A stretch of DNA of 64,000 nt from assembly GCF_011762185.1 (NCBI RefSeq), contig NZ_JAASQJ010000002.1, forward strand, positions 310,001 through 374,000, in the 5' to 3' direction. The stretch comes from Dyadobacter arcticus. GTDB lineage: Bacteria; Bacteroidota; Bacteroidia; Cytophagales; Spirosomataceae. Shown in pieces: positions 9,098-18,064 of this stretch (position 1 is the first letter of the stretch; the number at the start of each line of letters is the position of its first letter). The position numbers and the translations under genes were made by a program. The notes below the pieces were generated by a model that saw only the letters and a program-made list of their open reading frames with translations, made no database searches and was not told the origin of the DNA.

Positions 9098-9709
9098 TTA
9101 TTGGTCCTCTTTCAGCCGGGCGACTTCTGATTCGAGTTCCTTGATATGTTCTTGCAGCGGCATCAGCATCTCGTTGATTTCTTCAATAGTATAACGAGGC
9201 GTGATATACTTTGGACAGTTCCAATCGAAGGCTATTATATGAAGAAGAATAATCCGTTCTGCGATGCTTTCATAGCCCTCTGGGATGACTAGGTTCGCTA
9301 AATCCGGATGGCTGTCAATATCCACCGTTTCTACTTCGGCATATATCTTTAAACGTGCCTGATGCGCATAATCCATCAGGATAAGCGAAACTTTCGGGTT
9401 AGTCGTAGTATTGCCTACCGAGATGTATTGCTTGTTGCCATGCAAGTCTGCAAACCCTAATGTTACTGAATCGATCGTACGAAGAAACCCCTTCTTACCA
9501 CCTCTATGCTGGACGTAGGGAAATCCATTTTCGCCGGTACTCGCGATGTAAAAGCTGTCGCGATCCTGAATGAAATGCTTTTCACTGTCTGTAAGTCCGG
9601 TTCCTGAAGTTTTCTGCTCGACGTGGGCATAAACTTTGCGGCTCCCGTACCGTTCTTGCAGGGCCTTTACTTCTTTCGTGAAAGCCACAGATGCGTAGTT
9701 CCGCGCCAT
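9098..9709 (-). CDS. Pyridoxamine 5'-phosphate oxidase family FMN-binding split-barrel protein
   Basis: A 203-residue cytoplasmic protein with the split-barrel flavin-binding fold. The core (about 40-150) reads DRDSFYIASTGENGFPYVQHRGGKKGFLR, then a strand with LGFADLHGNKQYISVGN and PKVSLILMDYAHQARLKIYAEVE. This matches the PNPOx-like family that reduces small quinones, nitro compounds or similar substrates. A C-terminal stretch from about 170 looks like a coiled coil (EEINEMLMPLQEHIKELESEV). It lies 55 bp downstream of pstB on the same strand and may be read through from the pst operon. The substrate cannot be told from sequence. It is not the vitamin B6 enzyme PdxH. Confidence 0.85.
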   Translation of the reverse strand: MARNYASVAFTKEVKALQERYGSRKVYAHVEQKTSGTGLTDSEKHFIQDRDSFYIASTGENGFPYVQHRGGKKGFLRTIDSVTLGFADLHGNKQYISVGNTTTNPKVSLILMDYAHQARLKIYAEVETVDIDSHPDLANLVIPEGYESIAERIILLHIIAFDWNCPKYITPRYTIEEINEMLMPLQEHIKELESEVARLKEDQ

Positions 9710-9764
9710 GATTAAGTCAATTTTTACAAATTTAACTCAAATCTAATCGTACTGGTTGATGCTT

Positions 9765-10520
9765 TCAGCCAAAATGCCCTCCTACATAGTTTTTGGTCAA
9801 CTCGTTCTGCGGGTTTTGAAACACATCCTGGCAATTTCCAAATTCAACCAATTCTCCCAGGTACATAAAGGCTACTTTGTCGGAAATACGCTGGGCCTGC
9901 TGCATGTTATGGGTTACGATCACGATCGTGTAGTCCTTCTTCAAACTGACAATCAACTCTTCTATTTTTCGCGTACTGATGGGATCCAATGCTGAACACG
10001 GCTCATCCATTAAAATTACCTCTGGTCGAAGCACGGTTGTGCGGGCAATACATAGTCTTTGCTGCTGCCCTCCTGATAACTTTACCGCTGGCTTTTTCAA
10101 CTCATCCTTTACCTCTTCCCACAAATAACTTTCTTTTAAAGCCGATTCAATGAGTTTTTGAATTTCATTTTTTGGGAATTGATGGATGTTTAAAGCATAG
10201 GACATGTTTTCATAAATGCTTTTTGGCAATGGATTTGGCTTTTGAAATACCATCCCGATCCTCTTACGAATCTCGGTAACAGAGTTCTTCTTGTCATAAA
10301 TATCCAGATCGTCCAACTTAATAGAACCCTCAATCTTCGCATCGGAAGACAAATCATGCATCCGATTGAAACAGCGAAGCAGCGTGGATTTCCCACAACC
10401 GGAAGGGCCGATTAAGGAGGTAACCTGATTTTTGGGAAAATCGATATTAATATTTTTCAATATTTGTTTTTGCCCAAAATAGAGATTCAATGAATGAGCT
10501 GATAATTTAATCTGATCCAT
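9765..10520 (-). CDS. pstB: Phosphate ABC transporter ATP-binding protein
   Basis: PstB, 251 residues from the ATG at 10520. The open frame extends further upstream into pstA, but this start leaves a 1-bp gap to the pstA stop. ABC ATPase motifs: Walker A LIGPSGCGKSTLL near residue 34, Q-loop near GMVFQKPNPLPKS, signature LSGGQQQRL and Walker B VILMDEPCSALDP, with switch His in VTHNMQQ. The FQKPNPLPKSIYEN stretch is typical of PstB. It powers PstAC-mediated uptake of inorganic phosphate. No phoU follows; the next gene is a flavin-type protein. Confidence 0.97.
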   Translation of the reverse strand: MDQIKLSAHSLNLYFGQKQILKNINIDFPKNQVTSLIGPSGCGKSTLLRCFNRMHDLSSDAKIEGSIKLDDLDIYDKKNSVTEIRKRIGMVFQKPNPLPKSIYENMSYALNIHQFPKNEIQKLIESALKESYLWEEVKDELKKPAVKLSGGQQQRLCIARTTVLRPEVILMDEPCSALDPISTRKIEELIVSLKKDYTIVIVTHNMQQAQRISDKVAFMYLGELVEFGNCQDVFQNPQNELTKNYVGGHFG

Positions 10521-10521
10521 A

Positions 10522-11367
10522 TTACTGCTGAGTCCTTTGCTTAAAGCGGATATAAAAGGCAATGATATTGAGCACAAAAACCAATAGAATCAAAACAACC
10601 GCCGTGCCGTAAGCCAAAGGCCTGACCTGTTCAATGGACTGATGCTGTGTTGACAGCATATACAAATGATAAGGCAAAGCCATAAATTCCTGGTTCACGG
10701 AGGTTGTGGAGCCGTTGATATAAAAAGCAACACCGGTAAATAAGATAGGTGCCGTTTCGCCCGCTGCTCTGGATAATGTGAGGATTACACCCGTGAGAAT
10801 ACCCGGCAGCGCTTTCGGCAAAACCACGTCTTTGATGGTTTCAAATTGCGTGGCGCCCAAGGCAAGTGTAGCTTCCCGCATGCTGTCAGGGATCCTTTTC
10901 AACGCTTCCTCCGTCGTGGTAATAATGTAGGGTAACGAAAGCAGCCCCAATGTCAGCCCAGCCGACAAAACGGACGTCCCCAGGTGCAGCGCCTGAACAA
11001 ATAAAGCCAGCCCAAACAAACCATAAATAATGGACGGAATGCCAGCCAGATTACGGATAGATGCCCTAATCATGCTGGTTAGCACAGAAGGCCTTGCATA
11101 CTCATTGAGATAAATAGCACAAGCAATGCCGAAAGGAACAGCAAAGAGCGTGGTAATCAGCGTAAGCCATAGCGTGCCGGTGATTGCGGGCAATATTCCC
11201 CCGTGGGTCATTCCCTTCGTAGGCGGCTGGCTTATAAATCCCCAGGAAAGCGAGGACATGCCTTTTGAAAATATATCAAACAAAATAATTCCCAGGAACA
11301 AGCAGACAAGGATGGTACACCCCAGTAAAATCGTCCAGTTCAGAAAACGGGATAGTCTTTTTTTCAT
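10522..11367 (-). CDS. pstA: Phosphate ABC transporter permease PstA
   Basis: PstA, 281 residues, one of the two inner-membrane permeases of the high-affinity phosphate importer. An N-terminal helix (about 12-34) is followed by the conserved binding-protein-dependent permease core with the EAA loop around IPDSMREATLALGATQFETIKDVVLP. GIACAIYLNEYA and ILTLSRAAGETAPILFTG are typical PstA segments. Its ATG overlaps the pstC TGA as ATGA, and pstB starts 1 bp after its stop, so the genes are translationally coupled. Confidence 0.96.
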   Translation of the reverse strand: MKKRLSRFLNWTILLGCTILVCLFLGIILFDIFSKGMSSLSWGFISQPPTKGMTHGGILPAITGTLWLTLITTLFAVPFGIACAIYLNEYARPSVLTSMIRASIRNLAGIPSIIYGLFGLALFVQALHLGTSVLSAGLTLGLLSLPYIITTTEEALKRIPDSMREATLALGATQFETIKDVVLPKALPGILTGVILTLSRAAGETAPILFTGVAFYINGSTTSVNQEFMALPYHLYMLSTQHQSIEQVRPLAYGTAVVLILLVFVLNIIAFYIRFKQRTQQ

Positions 11368-12251
11368 GCCTGAAATTTGCGTAAGCTGTTGGCGAAATAT
11401 TCCCCCAGAAAGTTAATAGCTAGTGTGATCAGGAATAGCACGGCTGCAATGGCGAAAAGCGCAAAATAATGGGTGGTTTGATAAGGCACCTCCCCCATTT
11501 CAATGGCAATGGTGGCTGTAATCGTGCGGATGGAATCCAGGAAGCCGCCGGGCATCGCGGACGCATTTCCGGTGGCCATCAAAACCGTCATCGTTTCCCC
11601 AAGCGCCCTGCCCAGTCCAAGCATAACGGCCGCGATCAGGCCGGGCAACGCCGCAGGCAAGGTTACCTGAAATAAGGTTGCCCACTTATCCGCACCGAGT
11701 GCCAGGGAGGCTTCCCGGTACGTTTTCGGAACTGCATTAATGGCGTCTTCACTGATGGTGATAATGGTGGGGAGGGCCATCACTGCGAGCAGCACCGAAC
11801 CGTTTAAGGCATTCAATCCATTTTGAATGCCAAATAGTTTGGCAATGCCAGGCCCGACCAAAACGATCCCTAGAAAACCAATGGCTACGGAAGGAATGGC
11901 TGCAAGCATTTCAATTACAGGTTTTAAAACAGCCTGTAACTTTCCTGGTGCAAATTCTGACAGAAAAGCGGCGGTAAATATGCCCAGCGGCACCGCGATC
12001 AGCATTGAACCCGCCGCTACCAGCCCGGTACTGGCCAATAAAGGCAGGATACTATAATTCCCATCAACACTTCCCGGATCCCATTGGTAACCGGTGAAAA
12101 AATCAACCGGGTTTACTTTTGCAAAAAAGGCAATGCTGTTGTAGATCAGCATCATAAAAATACCCCCGAGCAAAACGATGGTAATTAATCCAATGGCTTT
12201 AAACAATTGTTTTAAAAGCCAATCCGTAGTTTCCCGCTTCTTTACGTCCAT
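11364..12251 (-). CDS. pstC: Phosphate ABC transporter permease PstC
   Basis: PstC, 295 residues from the ATG at 12251; a TTG two codons earlier is the less likely start. It is the partner permease of PstA. Visible features are an N-terminal helix with LLGGIFMMLIYNSIAFF, the substrate-path segment LGIFTAAFLSEFAPG, and an EAA loop in VPKTYREASLALGADKWATLFQVTLPAA followed by GLGRALGETMTVLMATGN. It starts 6 bp after pstS and overlaps pstA by 4 bp. Order and spacing give pstS-pstC-pstA-pstB. Confidence 0.96.
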   Translation of the reverse strand: MDVKKRETTDWLLKQLFKAIGLITIVLLGGIFMMLIYNSIAFFAKVNPVDFFTGYQWDPGSVDGNYSILPLLASTGLVAAGSMLIAVPLGIFTAAFLSEFAPGKLQAVLKPVIEMLAAIPSVAIGFLGIVLVGPGIAKLFGIQNGLNALNGSVLLAVMALPTIITISEDAINAVPKTYREASLALGADKWATLFQVTLPAALPGLIAAVMLGLGRALGETMTVLMATGNASAMPGGFLDSIRTITATIAIEMGEVPYQTTHYFALFAIAAVLFLITLAINFLGEYFANSLRKFQA

Positions 12252-12257
12252 TGACAA

Positions 12258-13082
12258 TCAGTTTACGGGATAGTAGCCCGCCTCTTTAATGATTTTTTGC
12301 CCGATCTGACCTTTCTCAAAATCCAGGAATGGCTTGACTTTATCGTATGAATTCGATTTATAATACTGAAACAAAGGCCTTTGGAAAAAATATTTTCCTG
12401 CGGCAATCATTTTGGAATTCAATGGCGAAACGGCGATATCCTCTCCTGAATAGACGGTCAAAACCTTCAAGCCTTTGCTACCGCCGTGGATGACATAACC
12501 GGCACCTACATACCCAATGCCCGAGTTATCCTGCTTGATGGCTTCCAAAATCTGCGCATTCCCGTTCATTTCTTTTGCATGCGGGCTAAACGCGATTTTC
12601 AGCTTTTTTTTGACGAAATCGTGTGTACCGGAATTACTTTGCCTTCCATAAATATTAACAGGCATTTTTTTCGAAGTCACCGAGGACCAATTCTTGTAAG
12701 TTCCACTCAGGACGAGGGCCAGGGTTTTGGTGCTGATCGAATCAATCGGCAGCTCGTCGGATACCACGAAAGCAATGGCATCCTGAGCAAATATGAAAGA
12801 ATCGATTGTAATTGTCTTCTTGTGAAATAGTACGATTTCTTCGCTATTAATGCTCCGGGAAGAATTGGCCATATCGGCAGTTCCATTGAGCAGGGAAGCA
12901 ATCCCAAGGCCAGAACCTCCTCCGGAAATCGAAACAAAGACTTCGGGGTTATCACTGTGAAACGTCTCTGCAAGCTGGACCGCCAGGTTTACTTCGGTAT
13001 CCGATCCCTTGATTTTGATCGTATCGCTGTCCCGGGCACATGAAGTCAGAAGCAAAAACACACAAGCCGAAAAATACCTCAT
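12258..13082 (-). CDS. pstS: Phosphate-binding lipoprotein PstS
   Basis: Periplasmic phosphate-binding protein of the Pst system, 274 residues from the ATG at 13082. This start gives a short lipoprotein signal with lipobox LLTSC and lipidated Cys15. The mature part opens with the PstS motif IKGSDTEVNLAVQLAETF, followed by ISGGGSGLGIASLLNGTADMANSSR, which lines the phosphate site, and later NIYGRQSNSGTHDF. A longer open frame upstream to 13124 would bury the signal and is not chosen. The 176-bp region upstream shows no convincing Pho box. Confidence 0.93.
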   Translation of the reverse strand: MRYFSACVFLLLTSCARDSDTIKIKGSDTEVNLAVQLAETFHSDNPEVFVSISGGGSGLGIASLLNGTADMANSSRSINSEEIVLFHKKTITIDSFIFAQDAIAFVVSDELPIDSISTKTLALVLSGTYKNWSSVTSKKMPVNIYGRQSNSGTHDFVKKKLKIAFSPHAKEMNGNAQILEAIKQDNSGIGYVGAGYVIHGGSKGLKVLTVYSGEDIAVSPLNSKMIAAGKYFFQRPLFQYYKSNSYDKVKPFLDFEKGQIGQKIIKEAGYYPVN

Positions 13083-13258
13083 GATATGACTGATCAACCT
13101 GAAAAAGAGATCAATATTAGCCAAAATGAAAGAAAGGCCATGTTGTCATTTTGTTATGAAATCTGTTAGCGCGCCCAGGTTACTGAGGCATTCCTATCAT
13201 GCATGAAGCATCAAGGATAATTCATCATGGAATAGATAACTTTATCAAAAAAGAAATC

Positions 13259-13697
13259 ATGACATGGAAATTAGTCCTGGCTGTCATCGCGATTGGTATC
13301 CTTGGACGGAAAAGGACCTACCTATGACGAGGGTGAATTGCTTCGCTGGCTGGGAGAAAGCGTTTGTCTCCCGACCAATTTACTGCCCAATGAAAGTCTG
13401 GAATGGTTACCTGTTGACGATTATTCAGCGAAACTGAACTTTCGACGTAAGGAAATCCCAATTTCTTTTATAGTAACATTTAATAAAATCCATGAGATTG
13501 TTCAAATGGAAACAAAGCGCTACATGGATGATGCGCGCAAGGAAAAATGGATCAACAAGACCAGCGGATATGAAGTCCACCATAACGTACTGATCCCAAC
13601 AATACTCGAAGCTGGCTGGCAATTAAAGGAAGGATACTTCCCTTACGCGAGGTTTAAGATCAGAAAGATAGAGTATGATAAAAGTGAAATGTTTTAA
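13259..13697 (+). pseudogene. DUF6544-type gene with large internal deletion
   Basis: An ATG at 13259 starts MTWKLVLAVIAIGIL, a plausible membrane/signal start, but this frame hits TGA at 13325-13327. In the next frame, from about 13300, runs the C-terminal half of a DUF6544-type protein: PTYDEGELLRWLGESVCLPTNLLP, then IPTILEAGWQLKEGYFPYARFKIRKIEYDK, ending at 13697. Family members are usually well over 250 residues, so the middle is missing and the two ends are joined out of frame. The C-terminal frame itself has only a TTG start. Best read as a deleted, non-functional gene. The function of the family is unknown. Confidence 0.7.
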
Positions 13698-13911
13698 ATT
13701 TTGGTAATAATGCCGGCAACTGCGAAGGCTGCCTGGCAGCAATGCTTCCTATTTTGCTAACCTGGATAAAGAGCTGGAACTTATTGCTTCATTTGCCGAT
13801 CCCATCAAGGCAGAAGTGCAGCTGCTTTATTTTACCAGATATAGGGACAATTCTAAAATCGGCCGGAATGGACCATCAAAATATTGTAATTAACCATTTA
13901 TAGCAAAGCAA
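13698..13911 (+). other. Intergenic stretch with a possible gene remnant
   Basis: About 210 bp between the DUF6544 pseudogene and a small membrane protein. One plus-strand frame is open for about 50 codons and reads NASYFANLDKELELIASF followed by a helical-looking stretch, with no start codon. It could be the tail of a decayed gene, but no family is recognised. No terminator or promoter is evident. Confidence 0.25.
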
Positions 13912-14271
13912 ATGTTAGAAAATACCTCAACGCAAATAGCTGGATTATTGGGTCCAATTTTAATGGTAATATCGACATCAGAATATTTTAATTTTAAAAT
14001 ATGGAGAACAGTTGATCCTACAGTTGTCGTTTTAAATGGTTTAGTAATATTTATTGGAGGGCTAGCTATAATTCGTTACCATAATTTTTGGATTGCCAAC
14101 TGGACACTTATTATAACGATTTCAGGTTGGCTTATCTTCACACTTGGCACTTATAGAATGCTTTTTCCTTCTCAGAAACAGCTTCAGCAAAACAAGACTA
14201 CGAACCTTATTTTATTTGTGATTTTTTTCGTCGGATGTTTTTTGACATCGAGGGTATATTTAGGTCTCTAA
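13912..14271 (+). CDS. Small membrane protein of unknown function
   Basis: A 119-residue protein with about four hydrophobic segments (roughly 8-22, 38-54, 63-82 and 98-115), so an integral inner-membrane protein. Charged loops are short: EYFNFKIWRTVDP after the first helix and RMLFPSQKQLQQNKTTN before the last. I do not recognise a named domain. The DNA is markedly AT-rich compared with the neighbours, which may reflect its membrane coding or transfer. The adjoining genes, a DUF6544 remnant and an NmrA reductase, give no functional hint. Confidence 0.6.
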   Translation: MLENTSTQIAGLLGPILMVISTSEYFNFKIWRTVDPTVVVLNGLVIFIGGLAIIRYHNFWIANWTLIITISGWLIFTLGTYRMLFPSQKQLQQNKTTNLILFVIFFVGCFLTSRVYLGL

Positions 14272-14460
14272 ACCAGGGTTACTTTTGATTCTTTTGGCAG
14301 GAGCTTTTTCGTAACGGCATACTTGGTGCTATTTGTGAGCCAACATCCGCCGGGCAATTTCTTGTCCCCATGAGTAGGCCATTGAAACGGTAACACTGAC
14401 ATTTGACTCTTTTGGCCGCGACTTTCGCTTTATTCATTCGCTTTAATTGATTAATGATTT

Positions 14461-15348
14461 TCAGGGCGATTGGGTTACACCGCCTAACAAAACCCGATGG
14501 TCTGCAACAAACTCGTTGAACGTTATAGGCTCCTTTCCGATGATGGATTCGATGCAATCAGATATGTTGGGCTGCTTTTGAAAGCGCGGAAAATAATGTA
14601 ACATGATCATGACCAGTATGAAGTGGTTTGGAATTCCCTCTCTGCGCTTGGTGAGGAAAAAATTTATCAATCCCGGCGAAGTATATTGTACTTTGACTCC
14701 TAAAATGCGGGTTAGCCTCGCCGCCATCTCCCGGAACGTAAATAATTGACTGGTTGTCAGATCATAAGATTTGTTGATGTGTTCAGTAGCATTCATGAGG
14801 ACAATGGCTGCCACATGGCCGACATCACGAACATCGACCACTGCAAACCGGGCATTACCAGCCGGTAAAAATATTCTTCTTCTGTCCAGAACATCGTTTT
14901 TTAATGTTGTACAAAAATTTTGCATAAAATAGGCAGCCCTGAGAAATGTGTAGGGGATCTGACTAGCCACAATCAGTTTCTCGATTTTATAATGGGGAAT
15001 GAGTTTACTTTTCTCAACGCCCTGTACCGAAAGAAATACAATATGTTTGATTCCAACGCTTTTTGCAATATCTAGCAGTGGTCCAAAATATTTGGGTACT
15101 TCCGAAATTTGCGGAGGCCGCATCAGAAAAAGAAAATCGCATTTTTGTAAAGCAGGCTTATACGACGAGATGTCGGTAATGTCAAACCTGACTAAACTTA
15201 TTCTTTGATCGACCAGCGCACTATATTTAATTGTTACATCCCTTACACCCGCCAATATTTCTAGCCCGAAATTGAGTTTAAGCAAGGATTTAATTACTTC
15301 GGCCCCAACGTTTCCAGTGGCACCAATCACCAAAATACTTGTCATCAT
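14461..15348 (-). CDS. NmrA-like NAD(P)-binding oxidoreductase
   Basis: A 295-residue atypical short-chain dehydrogenase of the NmrA/quinone-reductase-2 group. The N-terminal Rossmann motif is ILVIGATGNVGAEVIKSLL (GxxGxxG near residues 8-14). Downstream, FDITDISSYKPALQKCDFLFLMRP and GIKHIVFLSVQGVEKS are typical, as is VDVRDVGHVAAIVLM near 175. There is no YxxxK pair in the usual place, as expected for NmrA-type proteins, which often act as redox sensors or quinone reductases. The start could be either of two adjacent ATGs. It is a single gene; the 190 bp to the left hold nothing firm. Confidence 0.85.
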   Translation of the reverse strand: MMTSILVIGATGNVGAEVIKSLLKLNFGLEILAGVRDVTIKYSALVDQRISLVRFDITDISSYKPALQKCDFLFLMRPPQISEVPKYFGPLLDIAKSVGIKHIVFLSVQGVEKSKLIPHYKIEKLIVASQIPYTFLRAAYFMQNFCTTLKNDVLDRRRIFLPAGNARFAVVDVRDVGHVAAIVLMNATEHINKSYDLTTSQLFTFREMAARLTRILGVKVQYTSPGLINFFLTKRREGIPNHFILVMIMLHYFPRFQKQPNISDCIESIIGKEPITFNEFVADHRVLLGGVTQSP

Positions 15349-15660
15349 TTTGAATTATGTTTTACTAAAGGATTCCAAAGGTCTTCGGAGCGACACATGG
15401 GTCAGGATACTGTTTCAAATAACCTGGTCATTAGTACCGAATGGACATTCCAAAGTTTCCGTTGAGTCCGAGACTGCAATAGTTCATTTATTCTGCAAGC
15501 GACAAAAAAAATTAGCGAAAAAGCAAGTATCAATGGGATGGTGAAATTGTTTTGTTAATGTTTTACTTTTTTAGTGGATACTTTAAGAAATTCACATCAA
15601 GCAGCATAACTACACCATTTCACAGGCTCTTAAAGTTATGTTAAATGACAATCAAATAGC
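15349..15660. other. 312-bp divergent intergenic region
   Basis: This lies between the minus-strand NmrA-like gene and the plus-strand LytTR regulator, so it should hold both promoters. The right half (15540-15660) is AT-rich. I see no convincing gene, hairpin or perfect TTTG/TAnnTTTG promoter pair. Confidence 0.4.
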
Positions 15661-16398
15661 ATGAATGTAGCAGTGAAGTTGCTCATTGTGGAAGATGACA
15701 TGATTATCGCCGCCGACATCGCGCTGCAACTCAGCAAGCTTGGCTATGAGGTGAGCGGGATTGTACCCCGGGGTGAAGAAGCCCTCCGGCACGTCGAAAC
15801 CGATCGTCCCGACCTGATTCTGCTCGATATCAACCTCAAAGGCCCGCTGGATGGCATCGAAACGGCCCATGCAATCCTCCAGCATTGGAACATTCCAATT
15901 ATTTACGTCACCGCCAATACCGACGAGGCCACCTTTGCCCGGGCGAAAAAAACCCGCCCGTACGCCTTCATCTCCAAGCCGATCCGATCCATTGAATTGC
16001 AACGCGCTATCGAGCTGGCCATCAGCCGCCTGGCCGACGAACATCACCCTACTTCTAACGACGCCCCTGTCGCACCGCCTGTGCTGAGCGATCGGATTTT
16101 CGTGCGGCATCGGGAAAAAATAGTCAAGATATTTATAGCTGATATTCTTTATGTCGAAGCCGACCGTAATTATTGCCACCTTTTCACGACAAACAAAGAA
16201 TATTTGATGACAACGACCCTAAAGGTGATGGAAGACAAACTTCCCGCAAACTCTTTCGTGCGCGTCCACCGGTCCTATCTGGTAAACCTGGCGCAGGTCG
16301 ACGAGGTTGGCGATGCACATATTGGCGTCAAGGGTAAGTCGATCCCGCTCAGCCACAACCTGCGGGATGCACTGCTGAAACGAATTCAGACCATTTAA
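15661..16398 (+). CDS. LytTR-type response regulator
   Basis: A 245-residue two-component regulator. The receiver domain (4-120) has the acidic pair EDD at 11-13, phospho-acceptor Asp56 in LILLDINLKGPLDGIE, Thr in IIYVTAN and Lys in FISKPI. A linker leads to a LytTR DNA-binding domain (about 148-244) with ILYVEADRNYCHLFT and FVRVHRSYLVNL. Receivers with LDINLKGPLDGIETA usually serve HisKA_2-type kinases in Bacteroidota, and such a kinase lies 2.7 kb downstream at 19145. The genes between them (a TPR protein and three lipoproteins) are candidate partners or targets. Pairing is inferred from family and proximity. Confidence 0.92.
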   Translation: MNVAVKLLIVEDDMIIAADIALQLSKLGYEVSGIVPRGEEALRHVETDRPDLILLDINLKGPLDGIETAHAILQHWNIPIIYVTANTDEATFARAKKTRPYAFISKPIRSIELQRAIELAISRLADEHHPTSNDAPVAPPVLSDRIFVRHREKIVKIFIADILYVEADRNYCHLFTTNKEYLMTTTLKVMEDKLPANSFVRVHRSYLVNLAQVDEVGDAHIGVKGKSIPLSHNLRDALLKRIQTI

Positions 16399-16502
16399 GG
16401 CCCACATTATTCCCATCCTACTGAGACAACCCGCGCTGGTATTTCCTTCGGTAAGAAACCCCCGACCTTCGGACAGTAAATGAGTTTGTTCGTCCTGACA
16501 CA

Positions 16503-16534
16503 TTTGGTATGAAAGTGTATTGGCGGTAGCTTGG
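16503..16534 (+). promoter_or_regulatory. Candidate Bacteroidota promoter before the TPR gene
   Basis: TTTG at 16503-16506 and TAGCTTGG at 16527-16534 are separated by 20 bp. This resembles the Bacteroidota -33 TTTG and -7 TAnnTTTG elements, with one mismatch in the -7 box. It sits 50 bp before the TPR gene start. Weak by itself. Confidence 0.3.
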
Positions 16535-16583
16535 AACAAGGATTAACTCTCCAGATCTATCATTCAAACATTCAATCGTTCCG

Positions 16584-17336
16584 ATGAAAACATTATTTTC
16601 AGTAATTGCGCTCCTATGGGGGTGCCTCAACCTTGCATCAGCGCAGGATTTTTATCTGCCTGTATCGTCCACCAACAAAACGGCAATCGCTTCGCTGCAC
16701 CGGGCTTCGGAATTGTACTCCAATGTGCATTTTAAGGAAGGCCAAGTAGAACTCGACAAAGCCCTGGCCGACGATCCCAACTTATTCATGGCTTACGTAT
16801 ATGCGGCGCAGTTTGGACCAAGGAAAGAAAGGCAAGCAGTGATTGACAAAGCGCTCGCCCTGGACGCGACCAAGCTAAACGAGGCTGAGAAAATAATGCG
16901 GGAATTTTTCGTAAGCTGGAAGGCGGATACCAGTGCAAAGTCAGCCGAAACCATGAAAGCGCTGGTAGCGGCTTATCCGAAAACACCTCAGGCGCTGGAG
17001 TGGGCCTCGCTGCATTCCTTTTACACTGATAAAAACGTCGACGCCGCCCTGGACTATGCCCAAAAACTAACTAAAATGAGCCCGAAATTTGCGCCTGCCT
17101 ATAATACAATTGGCTACCTCTATATGAACAAAAAGGAAATGGATAAAGCCAAAGCAGCTTTGGAAAAGTACATTGAACTGGCACCGAAAGAGGCGAATGC
17201 CTACGACAGCATGGCCGAATTTTACCTAAACAATAAGGAATACAAGAAGTCCGCCGAAAACTACGACAAGGCGGCGGCGATGGGCATTGCTGATGCCAAG
17301 GAGCGCGCAGATAAAGCACGGGCTATGATCAAATAA
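16584..17336 (+). CDS. Secreted TPR-repeat protein
   Basis: A 250-residue protein with a clear signal peptide (cleavage after LASAQ, about residue 21), so periplasmic or outer-membrane associated. TPR-type helical repeats follow. The best are near 150-180 (APAYNTIGYLYMNKKEMDKA), 185-215 (NAYDSMAEFYLNNKEYKKS) and an earlier one around 38-70. TPR proteins mediate protein contacts; no catalytic motif is seen. It lies between the LytTR regulator and three small lipoproteins on the same strand. Similar TPR proteins often accompany SnoaL-like lipoproteins, but the function here is unknown. Confidence 0.75.
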   Translation: MKTLFSVIALLWGCLNLASAQDFYLPVSSTNKTAIASLHRASELYSNVHFKEGQVELDKALADDPNLFMAYVYAAQFGPRKERQAVIDKALALDATKLNEAEKIMREFFVSWKADTSAKSAETMKALVAAYPKTPQALEWASLHSFYTDKNVDAALDYAQKLTKMSPKFAPAYNTIGYLYMNKKEMDKAKAALEKYIELAPKEANAYDSMAEFYLNNKEYKKSAENYDKAAAMGIADAKERADKARAMIK

Positions 17337-17469
17337 AAGGAGATGGTCCACCCTCCGCCACCGGGCAATAAAATGCCCGGTGGCTTCATTTAAAGCCCAA
17401 ACCAGAAACGCTCACGGAATCAATTACGGTTCGGCGATCGGTGAATCTCAAAAAACCAAATCAAGCTCA

Positions 17470-18009
17470 ATGAAAACCAACCAATTCCCCATAATTTATG
17501 CAGCTTTTGCCGCCCTGATCCTGTTTATCACCAGTTGCAATGCACCAGCGAAGGAAACCGCCACAAAAGCTACCGACACGCCAGGACTAACTTCCGGACA
17601 AAAGCAGGCAACTGAAAAGGAAATTGCTGATCTCGTAAAAGCATTCTTCCAGGATGTTGAAAACTTGGATATCGAGAAATGCATGACGTATTTCGAAAAC
17701 ACTACTGACTTTCAAGCGGTTAATCCAGATGGTACATTCGGTAATTTTGATGCACTCAAAAAATTGAATGCAGATGGTTTTAGCCAGCTTGCTACCTATA
17801 AAGTTACTCCCAAAAAGGAGGCGATACGGGTTTTGTCCGACTCGCTTGTACTCTATACCTTCTTAGTCGGTCAGGCTGGAATATTGAAGACCGGCGAAAA
17901 AGTCAGTTACGATAATGTTGCCGGGACGATGCTTTTTGCTAAAATCAATGACGAGTGGAAAGCGACTTTTTACCATGAGTCAGCGGCGGCGCCGGTAGTG
18001 AGAAAGTAA
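17470..18009 (+). CDS. SnoaL/DUF4440-like lipoprotein
   Basis: A 179-residue predicted lipoprotein. The ATG at 17470 gives the signal peptide FAALILFITSC with lipidated Cys23; the open frame extends 30 codons upstream but would bury this signal. The mature part (about 55-178) has the NTF2/SnoaL-like pattern: a helix EKEIADLVKAFFQDVENLDI, then MTYFENTTDFQAVNPDGTFGNFDALKK, then beta strands ending in INDEWKATFYHES. Such cone-shaped folds bind small ligands or act as enzymes; no catalytic residues can be assigned. First of three related lipoproteins in a row. Confidence 0.75.
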   Translation: MKTNQFPIIYAAFAALILFITSCNAPAKETATKATDTPGLTSGQKQATEKEIADLVKAFFQDVENLDIEKCMTYFENTTDFQAVNPDGTFGNFDALKKLNADGFSQLATYKVTPKKEAIRVLSDSLVLYTFLVGQAGILKTGEKVSYDNVAGTMLFAKINDEWKATFYHESAAAPVVRK

Positions 18010-18064
18010 TGCTATTGAATTAAAAGCGTATAAAATCAAACAATTAAACTAAACATATTCAACT

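Noticed and set aside
13083-13258. A Pho box upstream of pstS
   Set aside because: TTGTCATTTTGTTATG resembles one half of a Pho box, but the second heptamer does not match on either strand.
13698-13911. A functional small gene in the gap after the DUF6544 pseudogene
   Set aside because: The open frame has no start codon and no recognisable motif; recorded only as a possible remnant.
14279-14557. A minus-strand ORF of 92 codons overlapping the NmrA-like gene
   Set aside because: It mostly lies in another frame of the NmrA gene and its composition is unlike a protein; no family is recognisable.
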